This document shows, piece after piece, positions 15,201-23,471 of a DNA stretch of 64,000 bases. The stretch is taken from the NCBI GenBank assembly GCA_049302755.1, contig JBAQMK010000002.1, positions 368,007 through 432,006 of the forward strand, in the 5' to 3' direction. This DNA comes from UBA2211 sp049302755. Lineage in GTDB: Bacteria > Patescibacteriota > Minisyncoccia > Minisyncoccales > Minisyncoccaceae. How positions within the stretch are numbered: the stretch's first letter is position 1; each line of letters opens with the position of its first letter. The position numbers were made by a program, and so were the translations under genes. A model generated the notes under the pieces. That model was not told the origin of the DNA. It worked only from the letters and a program-made list of their open reading frames with translations, and searched no databases.

Positions 15201-15759
15201 AAGCTGACGCTCCCATTTCAGCGATATAGTAAACAACATTGTCGACAATAATCTTTTTAGGGACGTATCCTTTGGGAAGTCTTTTTGAGAAATTGAATGC
15301 ACCGATGTGACAGAATCTTTTCATGGCGCACTCCCCGTCTGGAAAATCTGTGATTCCTCCGAGAACGCATCCACCGAAAATTCCATCTGGGCCGCAAGTA
15401 AATCTTTGATCTGTTTTACTTCTTCCCATTAGGCTGCAATAAGGAATCTTCACAATCCTCCTTCCTCGGTCTATCCGGAGAGCTTTGGAGTCGATGTGAC
15501 TTCCTCCGATATGCGCTCCCTCAAAGAAAGCATAGAAGCTCTTGATAACATCTTTGACGTTATTCCCTTCAATGATGGTCCAGGTATCGTGAACTCCGTA
15601 GTTGTTTGTTCTTATAGCATCCTCATTGAAGTCACTTTCGTTGTCATAACAGACAAGGACTCCAACGCCATCTTTGACGATGTATTTTTCGAAAGTAGGA
15701 TGACGGCTTAAGCTGAAATTCATCCTGTTTTCTTGTAAAGGTACGTAGTAAAACTCCAT
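15199..15759 (-). CDS. Unknown 187-residue Cys-containing protein
   Basis: Not recognised. Soluble, with a Cys/Gly-rich segment (CSLMGR, FTCGPDGIFGGCVLGG, GECAMKRFCHIG) in the C-terminal half that could bind metal or form disulfides. Start chosen at the ATG 15759 because GGGAGT lies 7 bases upstream; longer in-frame starts overlap that site. Codon use and the presence of an SD place it in the accessory class. Confidence 0.6.
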   Translation of the reverse strand: MEFYYVPLQENRMNFSLSRHPTFEKYIVKDGVGVLVCYDNESDFNEDAIRTNNYGVHDTWTIIEGNNVKDVIKSFYAFFEGAHIGGSHIDSKALRIDRGRRIVKIPYCSLMGRSKTDQRFTCGPDGIFGGCVLGGITDFPDGECAMKRFCHIGAFNFSKRLPKGYVPKKIIVDNVVYYIAEMGASA

Positions 15760-15828
15760 TATCATTACTCCCATTTGATTGTTATGGGCTGGCTATATAG
15801 TAATATAAAATACTAAAAAGTCAATTGA

Positions 15829-16524
15829 TTACTTCCCACCTCTTCTTTCTCTTTCCGAATAATCTTTAATCGCTTCTTCAAATTGTTTCTCCTTGAAGTC
15901 GGGGAAATATTTGTTGGTAAAGTATAATTGAGAATAAGCGGTGTGCCACATCATGAAGCCGGCTGAAAGATGTGGGTCGTTTTCGCAACCGGTTCTAATT
16001 AACAAATCAACGGGAGGTAAATCTTTAGTCCAAAGATTTTCTAAGATAGTTTTTTCATTTACATCTCCCCTCTTTTCCTTTATTTTTTTAATACAATCAA
16101 TCATCTCATCGGTTCCATTATAAGCCATTAAAAAAGTGATAATATGTTTATCGTAGTTTTTTGTTTTTTTAATTGTGTTCTCAATTGCTTTGATTGTTGA
16201 TGCGGGAAAATGTTCTCTCCACTTCCCTATTACCTCCACCCTGACTTTATTCTTGTGGACTTTTTCATTGTCAGTCAATTTATTGAATTCTTTTTCAAAA
16301 ATTTGGAAAAGATAATTTACTTCACTTTTAGATCTTTTTAAAATATTATCCAAAGAACTGCCCCAGATTGTTAAATACGGAATCTTCATTTCCAAGGCTT
16401 TCTCAATTATTTTTTCCGAAGCATCACTTCCCTTTTCGTGGCCCAAAAAAGTAGCTAAATTTCTTTTCTTGGCCCAGCGTCTATTGCCGTCCGGAATGAT
16501 TGCGACGTGATTAGGAATTTTCAT
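15829..16524 (-). CDS. uppS: Undecaprenyl-diphosphate synthase-like cis-prenyltransferase
   Basis: Makes the polyprenyl carrier lipid for cell-wall synthesis by cis-condensation of isopentenyl diphosphate. DGNRRWAKKR and LGHEKGSD near the N-terminus are typical. The C-terminal signature is divergent: LIRTGCENDPHLSAGFMMW instead of the usual RTSGExRxSNFLxW, so the Gly before Glu is Cys and the Arg is His. 231 residues, near normal. It overlaps the upstream small membrane gene by 14 bases. Confidence 0.88.
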   Translation of the reverse strand: MKIPNHVAIIPDGNRRWAKKRNLATFLGHEKGSDASEKIIEKALEMKIPYLTIWGSSLDNILKRSKSEVNYLFQIFEKEFNKLTDNEKVHKNKVRVEVIGKWREHFPASTIKAIENTIKKTKNYDKHIITFLMAYNGTDEMIDCIKKIKEKRGDVNEKTILENLWTKDLPPVDLLIRTGCENDPHLSAGFMMWHTAYSQLYFTNKYFPDFKEKQFEEAIKDYSERERRGGK

Positions 16525-16696
16525 TTTGTATTAGTATTAAGCTCTTTCCTTCAATTATTTCTATCGGCTTTTTTTCTTGAGTTTTAGCAAAGATATACCC
16601 CAATGAAAAGCACAAAAGGGCGATTAAGAGAATGCAGACAACAAGGACTATTTTATCCTGGTTTTCTTTGACAAAATCCATTATTTTTGTTAACAT
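16511..16696 (-). CDS. Small single-span membrane protein
   Basis: 61 residues with one hydrophobic helix (about residues 15-38, KIVLVVCILLIALLCFSLGY) and a charged tail. Unknown function. It overlaps uppS by 14 bases, so the two are likely co-translated, which hints at a role near the membrane enzyme. Confidence 0.55.
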   Translation of the reverse strand: MLTKIMDFVKENQDKIVLVVCILLIALLCFSLGYIFAKTQEKKPIEIIEGKSLILIQNENS

Positions 16697-16761
16697 TTCT
16701 TTGTTAATAATAACTGCCGATTAATACATATATATTAAGGTAAAATCGACAAAGAGTCAAA

Positions 16762-17040
16762 ATGGCAACAACCAAAGCCGCGGGTACAAGCCGCCTGGGA
16801 AGAGATTCCCAACCAAAATATTTAGGAGTTAAACTATTCGAAGGCCAAAAAGCTAAAATTGGTTCTATTATCATACGCCAAAGAGGATCTAAGTTTATCG
16901 CCGGACATAACGTCAAAATGGGTAAAGACAACACTCTTTATGCTGTAAAGGACGGTCTTGTTTCTTTTGAAACCAAGAGAAAGAAGATATTCGACGGTTC
17001 ACAGAGATTGACCAAGGTAGTGAATGTAGACGCTAAATAA
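16762..17040 (+). CDS. rpmA: 50S ribosomal protein bL27
   Basis: Large-subunit protein whose N-terminus reaches the peptidyl-transferase centre. MATTKAAGTSRLGRDSQPKYLG replaces the more usual AHKKxxGSxxNGRDSxxxxLG; IIRQRG, FxxG (KFIAGHNV) and LYAVKDG are clear. 92 residues. Divergent from uppS; its usual partner rplU is 27 kb away at 44.3 kb. Confidence 0.95.
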   Translation: MATTKAAGTSRLGRDSQPKYLGVKLFEGQKAKIGSIIIRQRGSKFIAGHNVKMGKDNTLYAVKDGLVSFETKRKKIFDGSQRLTKVVNVDAK

Positions 17041-17052
17041 ATTAAAAAGAGA

Positions 17053-17080
17053 AACCAGAGGTTTAGGCCTCTGGTTTTTT
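17053..17080. terminator. Bidirectional terminator between rpmA and pyrG
   Basis: Nine-base-pair stem (17053-17061/17068-17076) with six Ts after it on the plus strand and A-rich flank on the other side. The last codons and stop of pyrG (17063-17065) lie within the hairpin. Confidence 0.85.
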
Positions 17081-18697
17081 GTTTCCCGCTACTTTTATAA
17101 ATTCCTTGAACAACGGATGCGGAGCTAATGGTCTTGATTTTAGTTCCGGGTGGAATTGAACTCCCACAAAGAAAGGATGGTCTTTCAATTCAACAATCTC
17201 AACTAAATCTTTTTTCTCATTAATTCCTCCAATAATTAATCCTTTGGAAACCAATAAATCTCGATAATCATTATTTACCTCGTATCGATGTCGGTGTCTT
17301 TCTGAAATCAATTCTGATTTATAGGCTCGGTAACTGTTAGTTCCTTTGTTAATTTTGCAATCCCAAGAACCCAAACGCATTGTTCCGCCGTAGTTATGTT
17401 TCTTCATTAAATCTTTCTGTTCTTCCATTAAATCAATTACCGGGTTTTTGGCTTTAGCGTCAAATTCTCTTGAAGTTGCATCCTTAATACCGCAAACGTT
17501 TCTTGCAAATTCAATGGTGGCTAATTGTAATCCAAGACATAGACCTAAGAAAGGAATCTTGTTTTTTCTACAATATTCGATTACCTTTATCTTTCCTTCT
17601 GTTCCTCTGGTGCCGAATCCTCCGGGAACGATAATGCCGTCGTATTCTTTTAATTTGTTTAATTCAGTCTTGTCTCCGGTTTCGAACTTCTGAGCTGATA
17701 ACCAGTGAATATCCGGGTTCTTGTTATTCGCCCAAGCTGCATGCTTAACTGCTTCGATAACCGAAATATATGAATCGGTTAAAGAGAATTCTCCTGATTC
17801 AAAATACTTTCCGACGATTCCAATCTTCACATCTTCTTTTTCTTTCTTAATCGTTTTAACCATCTTATCCCACTCTTTCATGTCGTGGGTTTTAGATCTC
17901 AATTTCAATTTCTTTAAGATTCTATCTCCCAATCCTTCTTTTTCAAAATTGAAAGGTATTTCATAGATTGAATCGGCATCGGGAGCAGAAATAACATCTT
18001 TCGTATCTAAATTACAGAAAATAGAAATCTTTCTTTTTCTCGGTTCATCTAATGGAACCGAAGCTCGGCCTAAAATAAAGTCCGGTTGGATCCCCGCTTC
18101 ATTTAATAATCTGGCTGAAGTCTGAGAAGGTTTGGTTTTCATTTCCCCGATTGTTTTAATGGTTGGTAGATAAGTAACCAACGCAAAAAGAACCTTTTTG
18201 GGATGTTTCAATTTCATCATCCTGGCGGCTTCCAAGAAAAGAAGATTTTGGTATTCCCCCACTGTTCCTCCGATTTCAATCATTACAAAATCAGCTTTGT
18301 CTTTCTTGGCTACTTTTTCAATTCGGGAAATTACCTCATTGGGAATATCGGGAACCACTTCGACGCAGCGGCCGTTAAATTCAAGATTTCTTTCTTTTTG
18401 AATAACGGTTTGGTAAACTCTGCCGGTCGTCATGTAGTTATCGGTTGATAATTCAATATTTAAGAATCTTTCGTAGTTACCTACATCCTGGTCGCATTCG
18501 GTTCCGTCATTAGTGACAAAAGTTTCTCCATGCTCAATGGGGTTCATAGTGCCGGCATCAACATTGATATATGGATCAATTTTAATAGCCGAAACTTTAA
18601 ATCCTCTGCCTTGTAGTATTTTTCCGATTGAAGCGGTGGCTGCTCCTTTTCCAACGCTGCTCATCACTCCACCTCCGACAAAAATATAATATGCCAT
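17063..18697 (-). CDS. pyrG: CTP synthase
   Basis: ATP- and glutamine-dependent conversion of UTP to CTP. N-terminal synthetase domain with GGVMSSVGKGAATASIG and C-terminal class-I glutamine amidotransferase domain with the catalytic Cys in GLCLGLQ and His/Glu in QFHPEL. 544 residues, full length. The lone pyrimidine gene here; the stop lies in a bidirectional terminator. Confidence 0.98.
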   Translation of the reverse strand: MAYYIFVGGGVMSSVGKGAATASIGKILQGRGFKVSAIKIDPYINVDAGTMNPIEHGETFVTNDGTECDQDVGNYERFLNIELSTDNYMTTGRVYQTVIQKERNLEFNGRCVEVVPDIPNEVISRIEKVAKKDKADFVMIEIGGTVGEYQNLLFLEAARMMKLKHPKKVLFALVTYLPTIKTIGEMKTKPSQTSARLLNEAGIQPDFILGRASVPLDEPRKRKISIFCNLDTKDVISAPDADSIYEIPFNFEKEGLGDRILKKLKLRSKTHDMKEWDKMVKTIKKEKEDVKIGIVGKYFESGEFSLTDSYISVIEAVKHAAWANNKNPDIHWLSAQKFETGDKTELNKLKEYDGIIVPGGFGTRGTEGKIKVIEYCRKNKIPFLGLCLGLQLATIEFARNVCGIKDATSREFDAKAKNPVIDLMEEQKDLMKKHNYGGTMRLGSWDCKINKGTNSYRAYKSELISERHRHRYEVNNDYRDLLVSKGLIIGGINEKKDLVEIVELKDHPFFVGVQFHPELKSRPLAPHPLFKEFIKVAGNKKPEA

Positions 18698-18732
18698 ATC
18701 TATATATATTTAATCAAAAAGAGAAATAAAAT

Positions 18733-19185
18733 CTATTTCTCTTCTGAACCTTTAATTATTATTCTTACCTCGGCTTCCAAATTGTGGCCGAATCTTAATT
18801 TGACTGGAAATTCTCCTGCTTCCTTGATGGGGGCCTCTAAAACAACATCTTCCTTGTCGACATTGTATCCCATTTCTTTTAAGTGTTCGCTAATTTTCTG
18901 TTTGTTGACTGATTCAAAAAGCTGTCCTTCTTTTCCGGTCTTAACGTTGATTTCAACTTCTTGTCCGTCAATCTTTGAAACGATAGCTTCAACCTCCTTT
19001 AATTCTTTAGCAGCATTTTCTGAGTCTACTTTCTTTTTGAGCTCCAGCTTCTTTAAAGAATCAGCGTCGGCAATAACTGCTAATCCTTTGGAGATTAAAA
19101 AGTTTCTGGCAAAGCCGGGAGAAACTTCTTTGAGGTCATTTTTGTGTCCGGTATTCGGCACGTCTTTTAATAATATTACTTTCAT
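18733..19185 (-). CDS. rplI: 50S ribosomal protein bL9
   Basis: Large-subunit protein with two globular ends joined by a long helix. The N-terminal signature GHKNDLKEVSPGFARNFLI is intact; 150 residues. bL9 is missing from several CPR lineages, so its presence is a useful placement character. It follows ctpA by 4 bases and probably shares its transcript. Confidence 0.95.
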   Translation of the reverse strand: MKVILLKDVPNTGHKNDLKEVSPGFARNFLISKGLAVIADADSLKKLELKKKVDSENAAKELKEVEAIVSKIDGQEVEINVKTGKEGQLFESVNKQKISEHLKEMGYNVDKEDVVLEAPIKEAGEFPVKLRFGHNLEAEVRIIIKGSEEK

Positions 19186-19189
19186 ATTT

Positions 19190-20383
19190 TTATTTTATTA
19201 GTTTTTGTATTTCCTCCATAGCTTTATCGAACTGAGGGTCTTTGTTTTGGTCGTAGTCTTCCTGAGTCAAATCAACTTTAATGTCCGGTTCAATGCCGGT
19301 ATCCTGGATGGCTACCCCTGAAGGAGTATACCATTTAGCGGTAGTGATTTTCAAGCTTGATCCGTCATCAAGACTGGTTATTTGTTGAACAGTTCCCTTG
19401 CCAAATGATTTTGTTCCGATGATTGGTATTTGTCTGTCATCTTTCAATGCTCCAGCTAATATTTCTGAAGCAGAGGCACTGCCGTCATTAATTAAAACAA
19501 CAATGGGCAAAGAAGCAAAGTTTGACGGTCCGTTTGATTTTAATTCTATTTGTTCTCCGTTCTTATCTTTTTCGATAACAATTAATTGTCCTCTTTCCAA
19601 GAACCATCCGGCAATACTGGTGGCTTGATTTACCAATCCTCCGGGATTGCTTCTGACATCAAGAATGATTCCTGAAACATTATTGTTTAAAATATCAATG
19701 GCTGAGTTTTTGAAATCTTGAGATGATGAATCTGAAAATTGATAAAGAGTGATGTGAGCTATTTTTTTTCCATCGGCAAGTTCTTTAATTTCATAATCCA
19801 TGGAAGGAACTTTGATTACCGCTCTTGTAATTTCAATATCTCTGGTTCCGGTTTCTTCTCGAGAAATAGTTAAGATAACTTTGGTGTCTTTTGGTCCTCT
19901 GATTATGTTGACGACTTCGTCAACTGATAGGCCAGTGGTCGGTGTTTTATCAACCGCTAAAATTAAATCTCCCGGTCTTAATCCAGCTTTTTCGGCTGGA
20001 GTTCCTTTTATCGGAGAAATGGCGATAATTTGATCGTCTTTAACTCCTATTTGCAATCCGATTCCTTCAAAGCTTCCAGCTAAATCTTCTTCCAGTTTTT
20101 TAGCTTCTTCCGGGTTATAGAATTCGGTATAAGGGTCGCCGATTGCTTCAACCATTCCGGCAATCGCTCCGTAAGTCATTTTTGTCTTATCAATTTTACC
20201 CGGGTCAACATAGTCGGTTGAAACCTGGTCCCAAACTTTTTTCAATAAAGAAAAATCGATTTGGTCAAAAGAATAAGCAGCTTTGTAGTATTGTTGGAAA
20301 ATAAATTCATGGTAGTAGAAGCCGGCAACAAAAGAAATGGAAATCAGGATTAGGCCGACAATGTTTTTGTTGAAATTTTGCAT
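19190..20383 (-). CDS. ctpA: Carboxyl-terminal processing protease (S41 family)
   Basis: Exported serine protease. N-terminal membrane anchor/signal (residues 8-30), PDZ domain around IGLQIGVKDDQIIAISP to VVNIIRGP, and the S41 catalytic domain with Ser in NDGSASASEILAG and Lys in GTKSFGKGTVQ. 397 residues, typical. Acts outside the cytoplasmic membrane on C-terminal tails of its substrates. Confidence 0.94.
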   Translation of the reverse strand: MQNFNKNIVGLILISISFVAGFYYHEFIFQQYYKAAYSFDQIDFSLLKKVWDQVSTDYVDPGKIDKTKMTYGAIAGMVEAIGDPYTEFYNPEEAKKLEEDLAGSFEGIGLQIGVKDDQIIAISPIKGTPAEKAGLRPGDLILAVDKTPTTGLSVDEVVNIIRGPKDTKVILTISREETGTRDIEITRAVIKVPSMDYEIKELADGKKIAHITLYQFSDSSSQDFKNSAIDILNNNVSGIILDVRSNPGGLVNQATSIAGWFLERGQLIVIEKDKNGEQIELKSNGPSNFASLPIVVLINDGSASASEILAGALKDDRQIPIIGTKSFGKGTVQQITSLDDGSSLKITTAKWYTPSGVAIQDTGIEPDIKVDLTQEDYDQNKDPQFDKAMEEIQKLIK

Positions 20384-20478
20384 ATAAAAGTTTGTTATTT
20401 AATACTTAAAGAATATCATATTTTGAAAAATCAAACAACATTGAAAAAAGGTTGATTTTTGGGCAATAAATTTGAATA

Positions 20479-20515
20479 AAAAAACAGCTTTTTCTAATTT
20501 TAAAAGAAAAAGCTG
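20479..20515 (-). terminator. Terminator of the Nudix gene
   Basis: Eleven-base-pair stem CAGCTTTTTCT/AGAAAAAGCTG (20485-20495 and 20505-20515) followed on the minus strand by TTTTTTT. The Nudix stop codon lies in the loop. Confidence 0.85.
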
Positions 20516-21012
20516 AGGATCATGAACTTCATCCGTTTGGATATAAATTCAAGTTCGTGTGCTTCTTGCCAGGTGAACCACCTGATTTCATTGTTTGCAA
20601 TCATTTCCTTGAACGCCGGGGTTTCCGCGGTGATGTCTTTCGGCATATCAACAACGAAGGCCAGATCGATCTGTCCGTCTTTGCCGAGCCATGCTGGGCG
20701 GAGAACAACTTGTAAGCAGGGACAAAGCAATTCAAGTCCGACCTCTTCCATCAATTCTCTTTCGAGAGTTGAGATGACAGCTGATCGGTAGTCTTCTTCG
20801 CTGAAGTCAGAAATTTCGACTCCTCCGCCTGGTAGTTCCCATTTACCGGAAAGGTCCTCATTGAACAAAGAATCCTTTTCTTTCCTTCTCCTGAGAAGAA
20901 TCTTGCGTTCCGAATTTATAATTCGGGCAAAAACACCGATGCCAGTTGCAACAGCTCGGTTGCGGTCAAGATTTTTTTGGCAATTTTTAAGAACTTCACT
21001 TGGATTAATCAA
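20500..21012 (-). CDS. Nudix hydrolase
   Basis: Hydrolyses nucleoside diphosphates linked to X; substrate unknown. The Nudix helix RELMEEVGLEL is intact, but the stretch between the leading Gly and the helix (GGGVEISDFSEEDYRSAV...) is longer than the standard box. 170 residues from a TTG start; AGGAGG ends 7 bases before it, which decides the start. SD-type, accessory codon use. Confidence 0.8.
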   Translation of the reverse strand: MINPSEVLKNCQKNLDRNRAVATGIGVFARIINSERKILLRRRKEKDSLFNEDLSGKWELPGGGVEISDFSEEDYRSAVISTLERELMEEVGLELLCPCLQVVLRPAWLGKDGQIDLAFVVDMPKDITAETPAFKEMIANNEIRWFTWQEAHELEFISKRMKFMILSFFF

Positions 21013-21048
21013 GTTTCCACCTCCTTGTGGATTCTTAGATTATAACAT

Positions 21049-22323
21049 TTAATGACTAATTGTCAATGCTTTCAAATAGTTCCATTTATAGTCAACTATT
21101 TTAACTTTAACAAAAGAACCGACTTCTCCTTTGTCTAAGACCACTGCCCTGCCCGAATCGGTTCTGGATAAGTATTTATTCTTCCTTTTTTCGACAATTA
21201 AAACTTTAAATTCTTTTCCTAAGTATTTTTTATTCTTCTCCAAGTTCAAATTTTCGAATAATTCAGAAACAATTCTTGATCGGTCTTTCTTGATTCTGTC
21301 GGGATAGTCTTTTAATTTAAAATCGGGAGTTCCTTTTCTTTTAGAAAACTTGAAAATATGGATTATATCCGGCTTTATCTTTTTAATAACTTTAATTGTT
21401 TTATCAAAAGATGCTTCGGTTTCCAAAGGATGTCCGATAATGATATCAGTAGCGATTATCCCGTCTTTAAATTTCTTTTTAAAAGCTTCGGCAATATTGA
21501 TAAAATCAGAAGCAGAATATCCTCTGTTCATCTTCTTTAATAATTCGTCGTCTCCCGACTGCAAAGGAATATGAATGAATTTATATATCTTATCCGATTC
21601 GTACACTTTTAAGAGTTTTTTGATCATTTTTAAAGCATGTCCCGGATTCATCATCCCCAATTTAATTCTGAAATCCCCTTTTATTTTTATCAACTCTTCT
21701 AATAGTTCTGGCAACATCTGTTTTCCTTTTTCTATTCCGTAAACGGAAAGATCTTGGGAGGTTAATTGTATTTCTTTGAAGCCGGAAGAAATAACAGATT
21801 CTGTTTCTTTGACAATGTTTTCAATATCAAAAGAACATAATTCTTTTCTCGCTAATCTGGTGGCGCAATAAGAACAGGATCCTAAGCATCCTTCGGCAAT
21901 AGAAATGATGGCCGAACAAGATTCTCTTTCCCCTCTTTTCTTTTTCAAACAAAGTTCCGACTTATCAATTTTCTTCTTTTTAACATCAATTGCCTTTTCT
22001 CCTTTCAATGCTTTTTTAACGATTAAAGGAATGGAAGAAATATTGGTCGGTCCGATGATTCCGTCGGCTACCTTACTGCACTCATCAAAAGAGATTAAGG
22101 GCAAACATCCAGAAATGATAATTTTTTTACCTTTTTTCTTTAAGTCATTTGCTTCTTTTAAAATCTTCCTTTCGGTTCTTTCAACCACTCCGCAAGTATT
22201 CAAAACGACAAAATCAGCCTCTTCTTTTGATGATTCTTTGTGGTCTTTTAATAATAATCCCCTAATCAGTTCTGAATCAGTCTGATTAAGTTTGCAACCG
22301 TATGTTTTAAGATAGAAATTCAT
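21049..22323 (-). CDS. mtaB: Archaeal-type tRNA threonylcarbamoyladenosine methylthiotransferase
   Basis: Radical-SAM enzyme that adds a methylthio group to t6A37 in tRNA. UPF0004 domain (TYGCKLNQTDSE, LNTCGVV, SGCLP Cys ligands), radical-SAM motif GCLGSCSYCATRLARKEL, TRAM domain at the C-terminus. The GCLGxCxYCxTxxARxxLxS form, and LGMMNPGHAL, match the archaeal/eukaryotic (CDKAL1-like, e-MtaB) branch rather than bacterial MiaB/MtaB. Its ATG is one base after tRNA-Gly. Confidence 0.88.
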   Translation of the reverse strand: MNFYLKTYGCKLNQTDSELIRGLLLKDHKESSKEEADFVVLNTCGVVERTERKILKEANDLKKKGKKIIISGCLPLISFDECSKVADGIIGPTNISSIPLIVKKALKGEKAIDVKKKKIDKSELCLKKKRGERESCSAIISIAEGCLGSCSYCATRLARKELCSFDIENIVKETESVISSGFKEIQLTSQDLSVYGIEKGKQMLPELLEELIKIKGDFRIKLGMMNPGHALKMIKKLLKVYESDKIYKFIHIPLQSGDDELLKKMNRGYSASDFINIAEAFKKKFKDGIIATDIIIGHPLETEASFDKTIKVIKKIKPDIIHIFKFSKRKGTPDFKLKDYPDRIKKDRSRIVSELFENLNLEKNKKYLGKEFKVLIVEKRKNKYLSRTDSGRAVVLDKGEVGSFVKVKIVDYKWNYLKALTISH

Positions 22324-22324
22324 G

Positions 22325-22395
22325 AGCGAGATACCAGAATCGAACTGGCGTCCTTTGCTTGGGAAGCAAACGTATTACCACTATACTAATCTCGC
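22325..22395 (-). tRNA. tRNA-Gly (CCC)
   Basis: Cloverleaf on the minus strand: acceptor GCGAGAT/ATCTCGC, anticodon stem TTTGC/GCAAA with loop TTCCCAA (anticodon CCC), T-arm with GTTCGATTC, and U73 as expected for bacterial Gly tRNA. CCA is not encoded. The next gene's ATG starts one base after position 73. Confidence 0.95.
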
Positions 22396-22405
22396 TAATA
22401 ATACA

Positions 22406-22434
22406 ATCTTAGGGCATTTTTACCATTTTTTCAA
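22406..22434 (-). promoter_or_regulatory. Promoter of tRNA-Gly and mtaB
   Basis: Minus strand TTGAAA (22434-22429), 17 bases, TAAGAT (22411-22406), placing +1 a few bases before the mature tRNA 5' end. Confidence 0.65.
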
Positions 22435-22467
22435 TAAAGGACTGTAACATTATTTCTTTAAATGTAT

Positions 22468-22473
22468 TATAAT
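22468..22473 (+). promoter_or_regulatory. -10 box of the ECF sigma operon, leaderless
   Basis: TATAAT with the ATG of the sigma gene 7 bases later (22480). The -35 region (TAACAT) is poor, which may mean weak or activator-dependent transcription. Confidence 0.6.
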
Positions 22474-22479
22474 AGATGT

Positions 22480-23064
22480 ATGGATACAGATGTAAAAGAA
22501 TTGGTAGAAAGAGCACAGAACAAAGACCGAGACGCTTTCGGTAGTCTGTTTGATTTGTATTACGATAAAGTCTTAAATTACGTCTTCCGAAGAGTCTTGA
22601 ATACTGAATACGCTAAAGACATCACTTCCAATACTTTTTTGAAAGCCTTGAAGAATCTAGACCAGTTTGAATGGAGAAACGGACCGTTCAGTTTTAGCGG
22701 TTGGATATTTAAAATAGCCACCAATGAAGTTAATCAGTATTTTAGAAAGCAGAACCGATACAAGTTAATCATCGATGATCCGGATTTTAAAGAATTGGGA
22801 GATAACAACAAGATAGCTGAAGAAATAGAAAAGAAGATTGATAACGACAAGCATCTTCTGATTTTAAACAAAGCAATAAAACAATTAAAGCCGATCTATC
22901 AGGATATCCTTCATTTGAAATACTTTGAAGAAATGTCTTACGAAGAAATATCCCAGGTTTTAAACAAAAACGAATCAACAATCCGGGTGTATTCTAAAAG
23001 AGCCAAAGAAGAATTAAGAATTATTCTTGAAAAAGATGCCAGTGATTTTTTAGCAAACATATGA
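22480..23064 (+). CDS. ECF-type RNA polymerase sigma factor
   Basis: Alternative sigma factor of the extracytoplasmic-function group. Sigma region 2 (LFDLYYDKVLNYVFRRV, DITSNTFLKAL) and region 4 (LHLKYFEEMSYEEISQVLNKNESTI) are present, joined by a short linker; 194 residues. Start at 22480, not at an in-frame ATG at 22462 that overlaps the -10 box. It overlaps the next gene by 4 bases (ATGA), the usual layout with an anti-sigma factor. Confidence 0.9.
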   Translation: MDTDVKELVERAQNKDRDAFGSLFDLYYDKVLNYVFRRVLNTEYAKDITSNTFLKALKNLDQFEWRNGPFSFSGWIFKIATNEVNQYFRKQNRYKLIIDDPDFKELGDNNKIAEEIEKKIDNDKHLLILNKAIKQLKPIYQDILHLKYFEEMSYEEISQVLNKNESTIRVYSKRAKEELRIILEKDASDFLANI

Positions 23065-23459
23065 CCATAGAAGAATTATTCCAAAAAGCGAATAAGGACA
23101 GAATAGAATTGAAAGGACACAAAGAAAAGCTTAAAGCAGTTCTTCTGAAGAACGAGTATTTTGATGCGGAAAAAGAATACTGGGACTGGAAACTTACCTT
23201 CTCTTCCCTTTCCTTTTCGGCCCTATTGATTATATTTTCGTTTTCGATTGTTTCTACTGGAAATACCAATCAAACAACTTCGGAAAGCAGAGATTTTTAT
23301 AAAACAATACAAAATAGTCCCAATGTGAGCGGTATGGGAGAAGAAACATTTAACGGAGAAAAAACAAATGTATTGCAAATGGTCGATGGTGGAACGATGA
23401 CAAAAATGTATTTTAACAGCAGAAATGTTCTCGTCCACTCAGAAGTATATAATAAATAA
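23061..23459 (+). CDS. Single-span membrane protein, probable anti-sigma factor
   Basis: 132 residues: charged cytoplasmic N-terminus (about 50 residues), one membrane helix near residues 50-68, and an extracellular domain of about 65 residues. No recognisable anti-sigma zinc motif. The role is inferred from its 4-base overlap with the ECF gene and its topology. Confidence 0.6.
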   Translation: MTIEELFQKANKDRIELKGHKEKLKAVLLKNEYFDAEKEYWDWKLTFSSLSFSALLIIFSFSIVSTGNTNQTTSESRDFYKTIQNSPNVSGMGEETFNGEKTNVLQMVDGGTMTKMYFNSRNVLVHSEVYNK

Positions 23460-23471
23460 TAATTTAAAAAT

